Positions 33,225 to 41,622 of a DNA stretch of 64,000 bases are shown here, in pieces. Location: contig CAKUGQ010000001.1 in assembly GCA_934654755.1 (NCBI GenBank), forward strand, positions 1 to 64,000, read 5' to 3'. This DNA comes from an uncultured Oscillospiraceae bacterium. GTDB lineage: Bacteria > Bacillota > Clostridia > Oscillospirales > Oscillospiraceae. How positions within the stretch are numbered: the stretch's first letter is position 1; each line of letters starts with the position of its first letter. The translations under genes and the position numbers were made by a program. The notes below the pieces were generated by a model that did not search any database, was not told the origin of the DNA, and saw only the letters and a program-made list of their open reading frames with translations.

Positions 33225-33934
33225 AGCTGTTTCTCAGCGGCTACGGCAGGATGGGCAGGATGCTCGAAGAACTTGCCCTCGCCGCCGGCGACGAGATCGT
33301 CGGCTACGCCGATCTGAACTGCCCGGAGCGTTATGACAACGCTCCGGCAGCGCAGGTCTGCCTGGATTTTTCCGGCGTCGGTGCGCTGCCGCATTTGGAG
33401 CGCTACCTGACCCGCACCGGCGCGGCGCTTGTCAGCGGTACTACCGGCCTGACCGAGCCGGATTTCGACCGTTTGCACGCACTTGCGCGGACGAACGCCG
33501 TGCTCTGGACGGCAAACTACAGCACCGGTATCGCCGTCCTGCGGCGGATGCTGCGCGAGTATGCGCCCGTGCTTGCCGATTGGGATAAGGAAATCCTGGA
33601 ATTACACCACAATCAGAAGGTCGATGCGCCCAGCGGTACGGCGAAGCAGCTTCTGCGTGAGCTGGACCCGCAGGGACAGGCACTGATCGTTCACGGCCGC
33701 GAAGGCCTGTGCGGCAAGCGAGAAAAAAACGAGATCGGAGTGTTTTCTCTGCGCGGCGGCACCGTTGCGGGAGAACACAGCGTGCTGTTCTTCGGACAGG
33801 ACGAGTCGCTGGAGCTGACGCACAAGGCGACCAGCCGCCGTGTGTTTGCCGCAGGCGCGCTGCGCGCTGCGCGCGCCATCTGTGGCCGCGCTCCCGGCTT
33901 CTATTCTCTGGAGGAGATTATTTTTAACGCATAA
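33221..33934 (+). CDS. dapB: 4-hydroxy-tetrahydrodipicolinate reductase
   Basis: 237 residues, slightly shorter than the usual 240-270. LSGYGRMGRM is the dinucleotide-binding loop. The substrate motif ELHHNQKVDAPSGTAKQLL has the catalytic His-His/Lys. SLRGGTVAGEHSVLFFGQDESLELTHKA matches the family C-terminal block. It uses the DapA product. It is translationally coupled to dapA and lies 13 bp upstream of hisS. Confidence 0.95.
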   Translation: MKLFLSGYGRMGRMLEELALAAGDEIVGYADLNCPERYDNAPAAQVCLDFSGVGALPHLERYLTRTGAALVSGTTGLTEPDFDRLHALARTNAVLWTANYSTGIAVLRRMLREYAPVLADWDKEILELHHNQKVDAPSGTAKQLLRELDPQGQALIVHGREGLCGKREKNEIGVFSLRGGTVAGEHSVLFFGQDESLELTHKATSRRVFAAGALRAARAICGRAPGFYSLEEIIFNA

Positions 33935-33947
33935 AGAAGGATATACC

Positions 33948-35303
33948 ATGGAAAAACGCAAACCCCGCACGCTGTCGGGCTTCATGGAGCTGCTCCCGGC
34001 ACCCCAGCAGAAATTTGAGCGGATGCTGGAGATTCTGCGCCGCAGCTTCTCACTCTACGGCTTCACCCCCATCGATACTCCCGTCATCGAAGCAGCGGAT
34101 ATTCTGCTGGCCAAGGGCGGCGGCGAAACGGAAAAGCAGATCTACCGTTTCCAGAAGGGCGATTCCGATCTGGCGCTGCGCTTCGACCACACCGTCCCGT
34201 TGGCCAAGTATGTCGCGCTGCACGAAAACGAGCTGGCCTTTCCCTTCCGGCGCTACGCTATCGGCAAGGTTTACCGCGGTGAGCGCGCGCAGCGCGGCCG
34301 CTTTCGTGAGTTCTATCAGGCGGATATCGACATCATCGGCGACGGAAAGCTCTCCGTTACCAACGAGGCGGAGATCCCTGCCGTCATCTACCGAGTGTTC
34401 TCGGAATTCGGCCTGAAGCACTTTTGCATCAGCGTCAACAACCGTAAGGTCCTCAACGGCTTCTACGCCATGCTTGGTCTGACGGAGCAGTCGCAGGACA
34501 TTATGCGCACCGTGGACAAGCTCGATAAGATCGGGCCGGATAAGGTTCGAGAGCTGCTGACGCAGGAGCTGTCGCTCCCCGAGCAAAGCGCGGATGAAAT
34601 CCTGCAGTTCATTGCCATCCGCGGCACGAATGCCGAGGTACTCGCCGCACTGGAACACTACCGAGGCAAAAATGAGACCTTCGACATTGGCCTTGACGAG
34701 CTGAGCACCGTGACGAGGTATCTGGCGGAGCTCGGCGTGCCGCAGGAAAACTTTGCCGTCGATCTGACCATTGCACGCGGTCTGGATTACTACACCGGAA
34801 CGGTCTATGAAACGCGCATGACCGAGCATCCGGAAATCGGCGCCATCTGCGCCGGCGGCCGCTATGACAATCTGGCGGAATACTATTCCGAGCGCAGCCT
34901 GCCCGGCGTAGGCGTGGCCATCGGTCTGACACGCCTGTTCTATGTGCTCGACGAGCAGGGAATGCTCAATCCGCAGCTTCCCACCGCGCCGGCCGACGCG
35001 CTGCTTCTGCCCATGACGGCGGATCTTGCGCCTGCTGTTGCGTTGGCGACAAAGCTCCGTGCAGCGGGTATCCGCACGCAGCTCTACTGCGAAGAAAAGA
35101 AATTCAAGGCCAAGATGAGCTATGCCGACCGGCTTGGGATCCCCTATGTGGTTTTTCTTGGGGAGGACGAGATTGCGGCGGGCAAATGCTCCGTCAAGGC
35201 GCTGAAGACCGGCGAACAGACGCTTTGCACGCCCGATGAAGCCGCTGTGCTGATCGCGGCGGGTGTCGCCGAAGCGCAGGCCGGGAAAGTAATCCTAGAC
35301 TAA
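33948..35303 (+). CDS. hisS: Histidyl-tRNA synthetase
   Basis: 451 residues from ATG 33948 (AGAAGGA upstream); the open frame to 33840 is inside dapB. Class II motifs: motif 2 YRGERAQRGRFREFYQADIDIIG and motif 3 GVGVAIGLTRL. The histidine-specific blocks LTIARGLDYYTGTVYET and AICAGGRYDNL are also seen. An anticodon-binding domain occupies the last 100 residues. It charges tRNA-His in the cytoplasm. It is followed by aspS, the common Gram-positive hisS-aspS order. Confidence 0.96.
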   Translation: MEKRKPRTLSGFMELLPAPQQKFERMLEILRRSFSLYGFTPIDTPVIEAADILLAKGGGETEKQIYRFQKGDSDLALRFDHTVPLAKYVALHENELAFPFRRYAIGKVYRGERAQRGRFREFYQADIDIIGDGKLSVTNEAEIPAVIYRVFSEFGLKHFCISVNNRKVLNGFYAMLGLTEQSQDIMRTVDKLDKIGPDKVRELLTQELSLPEQSADEILQFIAIRGTNAEVLAALEHYRGKNETFDIGLDELSTVTRYLAELGVPQENFAVDLTIARGLDYYTGTVYETRMTEHPEIGAICAGGRYDNLAEYYSERSLPGVGVAIGLTRLFYVLDEQGMLNPQLPTAPADALLLPMTADLAPAVALATKLRAAGIRTQLYCEEKKFKAKMSYADRLGIPYVVFLGEDEIAAGKCSVKALKTGEQTLCTPDEAAVLIAAGVAEAQAGKVILD

Positions 35304-35321
35304 AGAGAGGGAATAATACCA

Positions 35322-37097
35322 ATGATTCAGTCCAGAACCCATAATTGCGGTGAGCTGCGCCTGTCCGATGCAGGCAGGATCGTTACGCTCGCAGGCTGGT
35401 TGGAAAATGTCCGCGAGGTCGGCAGTAGCCTGGCCTTCGCCGTCCTGCGTGATTTCTACGGTACCACGCAGCTCGTACTGGAGAGCGAAGAGATGCTGCG
35501 TGCCGTCAAGCCCGTCAACCGTGAATCCACAATCCAGATCACCGGCACGGTGCGCGAGCGTACCTCCAAGAACCCCAAGCAGCCCACCGGTGAAATTGAG
35601 GTCGTTCCGACCGAGCTGCGTGTGCTTGGCAAGTGCATCTACAACTCGCTGCCTTTTGAGATCAACCGCTCCCGTGAGGCGGACGAAAACGTGCGCTTGA
35701 AGTACCGCTATCTTGATTTGCGCAACCCCGAGGTCAAGCAGAACATCGTTTTGCGCTGCAACGTTGTTGCCGCCATCCGCAAGGCGATGATGGACCACGA
35801 TTTTCTGGAGATCACCACGCCCATTCTGACCGTCTCCAGCCCGGAGGGCGCGCGCGACTACCTCGTGCCCGCCAGAAAGCACCCCGGCAGGTTCTACGCC
35901 CTGCCGCAGGCGCCGCAGCAGTTCAAACAGCTTCTGATGACCTCCGGCTTTGACCGCTATTTCCAGATCGCTCCCTGCTTCCGCGATGAGGACGCGCGCG
36001 GCGACCGGAGTCCCGGCGAGTTCTATCAGCTCGATATGGAAATGGCTTTCGCTACGCAGGATGACGTATTCGCCGTCATTGAGGATGTTTTGCCGCCTGT
36101 TTTCGCGAAATACGGCAAGTATAACATTGCATCTTCTGCCCCTTTCCGCCGCATTGCCTACCGTGATGCGCTGGAGACCTACGGTTCGGACAAGCCCGAC
36201 CTGCGAATTGATCTGGTGCTTCAGGACATGACCGCGCTCGTCAAGGGCAGCGAGTTTGCGCCCTTTGCCGAGGGGAATGTCGTCAAGGCCGTTGTCGTAC
36301 CCGGCTGTGAGCTGACGCGCAAGCAGATCGACAAGCTCTGCGCGGATGTGGAAGTGCAGTCCGGCAGCAAGCCCTATTGGTTCAAGGTGGAAGCCGACGG
36401 CTCCTTTGCCGGCGGCGTGGCCAAGTTCCTTCAACCGCACGCGCAGCAGATCACGGAGGCGCTTGGTCTGGCTCCCGGCTGCCTCATCGGCGTGGCTGCA
36501 GGGAAGCGCACCGCTGCGGTCAAGACTGCCGGTGTACTGCGCAACAAGCTCGGCGCGCTCGTGCCCGGACATATGGACAGGGAACGCTATGAATTCTGCT
36601 GGGTTGTCGACTTCCCGATGTACGAGATCGGAGAGGAGAGCGGTGCGCTCGAATTCTGCCACAATCCCTTCTCCATGCCCGGCGGCGGCGCCGAAACGCT
36701 GGACAGAGCCATCGAGGGCAAGCTCGATCCGCTGACCATCACCGCGCAGCAGTACGATCTTGTGTGCAACGGCGTGGAGCTGTCATCCGGTGCGGTGCGG
36801 AACCATGATCCCGAGATCATGATCCGTGCTTTTGAGCTGGTCGGCCTCGGCGAGGAGGATGTCAAGGCGAAGTTCCCCGCCATGTATAATGCTTTCTGCT
36901 ACGGTGCACCCCCTCACGCAGGAATTGCGCCCGGCATTGACCGCATTGTCATGCTGCTGGCAGGTGAAGAATCCATTCGTGAGATCATTCCTTTCCCGAT
37001 GAACAAAAATGCGCAGGACGTCATGATGGGCGCTCCGTCCGTTGTTGATCAGAAGCAGCTCGATGACGTGCATATCCGGATTGCTCTGGACGACTGA
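35322..37097 (+). CDS. aspS: Aspartyl-tRNA synthetase
   Basis: 591 residues, the bacterial type. The N-terminal OB-fold anticodon domain (about 1-105) starts HNCGELRLSDAGRIVTLAGW. The class II core has motif 2 with FRDEDARGDRSPGEFYQLDMEM, the bacterial GAD insertion at about 290-400, FPMYEIGEESG, and motif 3 GIAPGIDRIVMLLAG. It ends with the terminator at 37127-37162. Whether it is discriminating (Asp only) or also charges tRNA-Asn cannot be told from the sequence alone. Confidence 0.96.
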   Translation: MIQSRTHNCGELRLSDAGRIVTLAGWLENVREVGSSLAFAVLRDFYGTTQLVLESEEMLRAVKPVNRESTIQITGTVRERTSKNPKQPTGEIEVVPTELRVLGKCIYNSLPFEINRSREADENVRLKYRYLDLRNPEVKQNIVLRCNVVAAIRKAMMDHDFLEITTPILTVSSPEGARDYLVPARKHPGRFYALPQAPQQFKQLLMTSGFDRYFQIAPCFRDEDARGDRSPGEFYQLDMEMAFATQDDVFAVIEDVLPPVFAKYGKYNIASSAPFRRIAYRDALETYGSDKPDLRIDLVLQDMTALVKGSEFAPFAEGNVVKAVVVPGCELTRKQIDKLCADVEVQSGSKPYWFKVEADGSFAGGVAKFLQPHAQQITEALGLAPGCLIGVAAGKRTAAVKTAGVLRNKLGALVPGHMDRERYEFCWVVDFPMYEIGEESGALEFCHNPFSMPGGGAETLDRAIEGKLDPLTITAQQYDLVCNGVELSSGAVRNHDPEIMIRAFELVGLGEEDVKAKFPAMYNAFCYGAPPHAGIAPGIDRIVMLLAGEESIREIIPFPMNKNAQDVMMGAPSVVDQKQLDDVHIRIALDD

Positions 37098-37126
37098 ACG
37101 GTGCAGCTTTGAGGCGTAACCGTCGA

Positions 37127-37162
37127 AAATGAGGTATCCCTTCCGGGATACCTCATTTTTTT
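37127..37162 (+). terminator. Terminator of the dapA-aspS operon
   Basis: Stem ATGAGGTATCCC / GGGATACCTCAT, loop TTCC, then seven T. Confidence 0.93.
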
Positions 37163-37258
37163 GTCAGGACGCAGACCGCTTTTCCCATTTGCTCGGCATT
37201 TTCACCGCTTTCCGAGAAAAACCGAAGTCCGCCTTGGCCAAAGCGACAAAAACACGAG

Positions 37259-37298
37259 AATGAATAAATATCCTATTGACAATGAATAAATATTCGTG
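37259..37298. promoter_or_regulatory. Tandem ARG-box-like sites (probable ArgR operator)
   Basis: TGAATAAATATTCG at 37283 matches the ARG box TGAATwwwwATTCA at 13 of 14 positions; TGAATAAATATCCT at 37261 matches at 12 of 14. They are 22 bp apart, close to the two-turn spacing of ArgR hexamer sites, and the second fills the promoter spacer. Confidence 0.65.
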
Positions 37299-37304
37299 TA
37301 TAGT
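37276..37304 (+). promoter_or_regulatory. Promoter of the amino-acid ABC transporter operon
   Basis: TTGACA, 17 bp, TATAGT; the spacer contains the better ARG-box-like site. Confidence 0.8.
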
Positions 37305-37357
37305 GAGATACGTCAAACGAGTCGCGGATAAAAATCCGCAACAGGAGGGAAAGAAAC

Positions 37358-38212
37358 ATGAAAAAGATCGTTAGTATTCTGCTGATGCTTTCACTGCTCG
37401 GCGCGCTGCTGGCAGGCTGCAAATCCGAAGAAAAGCCGGTTCTGACCGTGGCAACCTCACCGGACTTCGCACCGATGATTTTCTGCGATATGTCCAAATC
37501 CGGGCAGGAGCAGTATGTCGGCTTTGACGCGCTGCTGGCGCAGTACATTGCTGATGAATTGGGAATGGAGCTGAAGATCCTGCCGATGAGCTTTGACGCC
37601 TGCCCCGGTGCGGTTTCCAGCGGCAAAGCGACGCTGGCCATTTCCGGATTCTCGTGGATGCCGGAACGCGCCGAAAGCTACAACCTCTCGGATTATTACT
37701 TTGCGGGAGACAATGAAACCGAACAGGTAGTTGTCACGCTAAAGGAAAACAAAGACAAGTTTAAGACCGCCGAGGATTTTAACGGCGTTAAGGTCGGTGC
37801 GCAGAGCGCCTCGTTCCAGGAAGCTCTGTGCAAGGAACAGCTTGCGGGCGCTACCATTGTTCCGGTGCCCGATCTTTCCACGGCGCTCATGCAGCTCAAA
37901 AAGGGCGACTTCGATGCCGTTGCCCTGGCCAAGGGTCAGGCGGGGGTGTTCATGGCCAACGATGATGCCGTTGCGCTGTGTGATTTTGCCTTTACGGTCG
38001 ATCCCAAATACGTCGGCAATGTGGTCATCCTGAAAAAGGGCGACGACGAGCTGACCGCGAAGGTCAACGCCATCCTTGCAAAGGCAAAAGATGCCGGACT
38101 TTATGAGGTCTGGTATGCACAGGCACAGGTGCTTGCCGGGTCCAAAACGGCAGCCGAGGTCGGCTACGACGAAAATGGCAATCCTGTACCTACGGAATCT
38201 GCGGGAGAATAA
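37358..38212 (+). CDS. Amino-acid ABC transporter substrate-binding lipoprotein
   Basis: 284 residues. Lipoprotein signal MKKIVSILLMLSLLGALLAGC (Cys21). The family 3 solute-binding pattern is clear: LTVATSPDFAPMIF, YVGFDALLAQYIADELGMELKILPMSFDACPGAVSSGKATLAISGFSWMPERAESYNLSDYYF, then VGAQSASFQEALCKEQL and FDAVALAKG. It probably captures a polar or basic amino acid; the ARG-box-like sites in the promoter favour arginine or a related amino acid (inference). It is followed by permease and ATPase genes. Confidence 0.93.
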   Translation: MKKIVSILLMLSLLGALLAGCKSEEKPVLTVATSPDFAPMIFCDMSKSGQEQYVGFDALLAQYIADELGMELKILPMSFDACPGAVSSGKATLAISGFSWMPERAESYNLSDYYFAGDNETEQVVVTLKENKDKFKTAEDFNGVKVGAQSASFQEALCKEQLAGATIVPVPDLSTALMQLKKGDFDAVALAKGQAGVFMANDDAVALCDFAFTVDPKYVGNVVILKKGDDELTAKVNAILAKAKDAGLYEVWYAQAQVLAGSKTAAEVGYDENGNPVPTESAGE

Positions 38213-38266
38213 ATATACATCGCCGGCGCATGAAAATGCGTCGGCGGATCGGAAAGGGGACCGGGC

Positions 38267-38953
38267 ATGGACATTTCAACGGTCGTGCGGAATATCGGCA
38301 GACTTATCTCAAAATACTGGCAGGTTTTTCTGCTTGAAGGCGTCGTCAACACACTGCTGCTGACTGCCATCGCCGTGCTTTTCGGTGCGATTCTGGGCAG
38401 CGTCGTGACCGCCATGAAATGCTCGCGCTTCCGTGCGCTGCGCTTTCTGGCCGGGCTGCACATTGAGGTTCTGCGCGGCACGCCGATCCTGCTCCAGCTC
38501 ACGATCTTCTACTTCGTCGTGCCCGAGCTGCTGCCTTTTCTGAATCTGTCGGCATTTGCGTGGGTTGCCGTTGCGCTGAGCCTCAATTCCTCGGCCTATG
38601 TTTCCGAGGTGTTTCGCTCGGGATTGCAGTCGGTTGACCGGGGACAGAGCGAGGCTGCGCGAAGCCTCGGTATGAGCCGCGCGCAGACGCTGACCCGTAT
38701 CGTTCTTCCGCAGGCCGTCAAAACGATTCTGCCTGCACTCGGTAATGAGTTTGTCACGATCCTGAAGGAGACTTCCCTCGCCTCGACTTTCTTCATCGGC
38801 GATCTGATGACGGTGTATAAGAAAATCAACGGCGCAACCTATCTGAATCTGGAACCGCTTCTGATCGTCGGCGCGTTGTATTTGTGCCTGACGTATCCGT
38901 TGAGCCGGCTGGTCGCATGGGGAGAAAGGAGGCTGGCACGTGGAGCACACTGA
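38267..38953 (+). CDS. Amino-acid ABC transporter permease
   Basis: 228 residues, five or so membrane segments. The N-terminal GVVNTLLLTAIAVLFGAILGSVVTAM and HIEVLRGTPILLQLTIFYFVVPELL are typical of HisM/GlnP-type permeases. The cytoplasmic EAA loop reads SVDRGQSEAARSLGMSRAQTLTRIVLPQAVKTILPALGNEF. One permease gene suggests a homodimeric channel. It overlaps the ATPase gene by 14 bases. Confidence 0.94.
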   Translation: MDISTVVRNIGRLISKYWQVFLLEGVVNTLLLTAIAVLFGAILGSVVTAMKCSRFRALRFLAGLHIEVLRGTPILLQLTIFYFVVPELLPFLNLSAFAWVAVALSLNSSAYVSEVFRSGLQSVDRGQSEAARSLGMSRAQTLTRIVLPQAVKTILPALGNEFVTILKETSLASTFFIGDLMTVYKKINGATYLNLEPLLIVGALYLCLTYPLSRLVAWGERRLARGAH

Positions 38954-39677
38954 GATTCTCCGTGTCGAGGGACTTCACAAGCATTTCGGAGCGCTTACGG
39001 TGCTGCGCGGTATCACCGAAAGCGTCAAAAACGGCGAGGCGGTGAGCATCATCGGCCCCTCCGGCGGCGGCAAAAGTACATTTTTGCGCTGCCTGAATCT
39101 GCTGGAAATGCCGGATGAGGGGCGCGTGTTCTTTGACGGTACGGAGTTGACCGCTAAGGGCGCGAAGCTCGACGAGATCCGGCAGCATATGGGCATGGTG
39201 TTCCAACACTTCAATGTGTTTCCGCACCTGTCTGTGCTGCGCAACGTGACGTTGGCACCCATGCTGGTAAAAAAACGCAGCCGCGAGGAGGCGGAGGCAC
39301 AGGCGCGGCAGCTTCTTGCGCGTGTCGGGCTGTCGGATAAGTCAGACGAGCTGCCAGGCCGCCTCTCCGGCGGGCAAAAGCAGCGTTTGGCGATTGTCCG
39401 TGCATTGGCGATGGAGCCGCGTGTGATGCTGTTTGACGAGCCGACCAGTGCGCTTGATCCCGAGATGGTCGGCGAGGTACTGGAGGTCATCCGCGAATTG
39501 GTTGCAGGTGGCATGACGAGTGTGATTGTTACGCACGAGATGCGGTTTGCACGCGAGATTTCCGACCGTGTATTATTTATGGACGGTGGTGTGATTGCCG
39601 AACAGGGCACGCCCGAGCAGATCTTTGCCGACCCGCAAAGCCCCAGACTGCAGGATTTTCTGAAAAAGGTTTTATGA
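38940..39677 (+). CDS. Amino-acid ABC transporter ATP-binding protein
   Basis: 245 residues from a GTG at 38940 (AAAGGAGG upstream within the permease gene). Walker A GPSGGGKSTFL, Q-loop MVFQHFNVFPHLSVLRNVTLAP, signature LSGGQKQRLAIVRALAMEP, Walker B VMLFDEPTSALDPEMVGEVL and the switch His in VTHEMRFA, all as in GlnQ/HisP ATPases. It energises uptake of the amino acid caught by the upstream lipoprotein. Last gene in the operon; terminator at 39691. Confidence 0.96.
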   Translation: MEHTEILRVEGLHKHFGALTVLRGITESVKNGEAVSIIGPSGGGKSTFLRCLNLLEMPDEGRVFFDGTELTAKGAKLDEIRQHMGMVFQHFNVFPHLSVLRNVTLAPMLVKKRSREEAEAQARQLLARVGLSDKSDELPGRLSGGQKQRLAIVRALAMEPRVMLFDEPTSALDPEMVGEVLEVIRELVAGGMTSVIVTHEMRFAREISDRVLFMDGGVIAEQGTPEQIFADPQSPRLQDFLKKVL

Positions 39678-39690
39678 TCGAACAGTATAA

Positions 39691-39733
39691 AGCTGCCCCG
39701 CGTGCAATGCACGCGGGGCAGCTCCGTCGTTTT
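39691..39733. terminator. Hairpin between the ABC operon and RNase J
   Basis: Long stem AGCTGCCCCGCGTGCA / TGCACGCGGGGCAGCT; moderate T-richness on both sides (CGTCGTTTT plus side, TTATACTGTT minus side). Confidence 0.75.
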
Positions 39734-39743
39734 ACAACGTTTT

Positions 39744-41399
39744 TCAGATTTCCATGATTACGGGCAGAATCATGGGGTTTCGCTTTGTGTTTTTGAACAG
39801 GAATTGGCTCAGATCGTGCTTAATGGTGGATTTGATGGTAGCCCAGTCGGAGATGTGCTTGCCGCGGCATTGCTCCAAAGAGCGCGTGGCGACCATTTTC
39901 ATCGCCTCCATCAGATCGTCGTTGTCCTTCATATACACGAAGCCGCGGGTGATGATATCCGGTCCTGAGAGCACCGAGCCGTCCTCGCTCGAAAGATTGA
40001 CACACACGACGATCATACCGTCCTGTGCCAGATGCTTGCGGTCACGCAGCACCACGCTGCCTACGTCGCCTACGCCTGCGCCGTCGACGAGCACCTTGCC
40101 TGCCGGAACGGTGCCGGCCAGCTTGCAGCTTTTCGTCGTGCACTCAATGACGCGGCCGATATCTGCAATCAGAATGTTCTTTGGAGGCATTCCCATCTGC
40201 CGTGCCAGAGCGGCGTGCTTTTGCAGGTGGCGCTGCTCGCCGTGCAGGGGAATAAAGAAACGCGGGCGTGTCAGCGCATGAATGAGCTTCAGCTCCTCCT
40301 GGCAGGCGTGGCCGGAGACATGCAGCCCTTCGGACTTGTCGTAGACCACATCCGCACCCTTACGGTAAAGCTCATTGACGATGCGCGAAATTGCTTTTTC
40401 GTTGCCGGGGATGGCTGAGGCGGAAATAATGACCTTGTCGCCCGGCTGGATTTCCACCTGCCGGTGACTGGAAAACGCCATACGGTACAGCGCGGACATA
40501 TCCTCGCCCTGCGAACCGGTGGAGACGATAACGATCTTTTCCTTCGGCAGGGATTTGATCTGGTTGATGTCTACCAGAACGCCCTCCGGCAGGTCAAGAT
40601 AGCCCAGCTCCGTAGCGACCTTGAGAATATTCTCCATGCTCCGGCCGGTCACGGCGACTTTACGCCCGTGACGGTGTGCAATAGCGATGATCGAGCGGAT
40701 ACGGTGCATATTCGAGGCAAAGGTCGTGACGATAATGCGCTCGCGGCAGCCTTTGAAGTGCCGGTCGAAGCCCTCGGCCACGACGGATTCGGAGGGCGTA
40801 TAGCCCGGTCGTTCGACGTTGGTCGAGTCGCACAGCAGCGCATAGATGCCCTCACGCCCGAGGTCACCCAGACGAGTCAGGTCGGTAATGCCATCCTCGG
40901 CGGTTGCGTCGATTTTGAAGTCGCCCGTCATCACCACGGTACCGACCGGAGTGCGGATGGCAAACGCCACCGCATCGGCAATGGAATGGTTGACGTGGAT
41001 GAACTCTACCGAGAAGCAGCCGGCCTTTACGACGTCGCCGGGCTTCTGTGTGACGAGCTTGACCTGCTTGAGAAGGTTGTGTTCCTCAAGCTTGAGCTTG
41101 ATCAGTCCGAGCGTAAGCGGCGTGGCATAGACGGGCGCCTTGACCGCCTGAAGCACATAGGGCAGGGCGCCGATGTGGTCCTCATGCCCGTGCGTAATGA
41201 AATAGCCGCGCAGCTTCTGTTGGTTTTTGGCCAGGTATGTGACGTCCGGAATCACAAGATCCACGCCGTACATATCGTCCTCCGGGAAACCAAGACCGCA
41301 GTCGACAACGATCAGATCGTTGCCATATTCCAGCGCGGTCATGTTTTTTCCGATCTCATTGAGGCCGCCGAGGGGAATGATTTTCAGTTTTTCTGCCAA
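39744..41399 (-). CDS. rnj: Ribonuclease J
   Basis: 551 residues, as usual. Metallo-beta-lactamase/beta-CASP nuclease of Gram-positive RNA processing and decay (endonuclease and 5' exonuclease). Zinc motif THGHEDHIGALPYV, VNHSIADAVAFAI, MTGDFKID; beta-CASP blocks TTFASNMHRI and VSTGSQGEDMSALYRMA; then VSGHACQEELKLIHALTRPRFFIPLHGE. The C-terminal domain is about 440-551. A TGC-TATAAT extended -10 lies about 80 bp upstream at 41478-41486 (minus). It is single-gene, convergent with the ABC operon. Confidence 0.95.
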   Translation of the reverse strand: MAEKLKIIPLGGLNEIGKNMTALEYGNDLIVVDCGLGFPEDDMYGVDLVIPDVTYLAKNQQKLRGYFITHGHEDHIGALPYVLQAVKAPVYATPLTLGLIKLKLEEHNLLKQVKLVTQKPGDVVKAGCFSVEFIHVNHSIADAVAFAIRTPVGTVVMTGDFKIDATAEDGITDLTRLGDLGREGIYALLCDSTNVERPGYTPSESVVAEGFDRHFKGCRERIIVTTFASNMHRIRSIIAIAHRHGRKVAVTGRSMENILKVATELGYLDLPEGVLVDINQIKSLPKEKIVIVSTGSQGEDMSALYRMAFSSHRQVEIQPGDKVIISASAIPGNEKAISRIVNELYRKGADVVYDKSEGLHVSGHACQEELKLIHALTRPRFFIPLHGEQRHLQKHAALARQMGMPPKNILIADIGRVIECTTKSCKLAGTVPAGKVLVDGAGVGDVGSVVLRDRKHLAQDGMIVVCVNLSSEDGSVLSGPDIITRGFVYMKDNDDLMEAMKMVATRSLEQCRGKHISDWATIKSTIKHDLSQFLFKNTKRNPMILPVIMEI

Positions 41400-41477
41400 A
41401 TAATAAAACTCCTTTTTGTTGTAAGTATCCTATCTTCAGCGGCGCAGAGCCGCTTCTATCCTTGCCCGTTACGGCTT

Positions 41478-41486
41478 ATTATAGCA
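41478..41486 (-). promoter_or_regulatory. Extended -10 element of the RNase J gene
   Basis: TGC-TATAAT on the minus strand with no recognisable -35 box. A similar extended -10 (TTTGC-TATAAT, 41569-41574) faces the other way for gdpP. Confidence 0.5.
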
Positions 41487-41622
41487 CGGTTTTTTGAAGA
41501 AGTACACATTTTTTTCAAAATGAGAAAAAACAGGGAAGAAAACAGTAGCAAATCGCGCGGGAATTTGCTATAATTGATAAAATAGAATGGGTCTATCCTG
41601 CTATGGAAAGGACGGAACGGGA

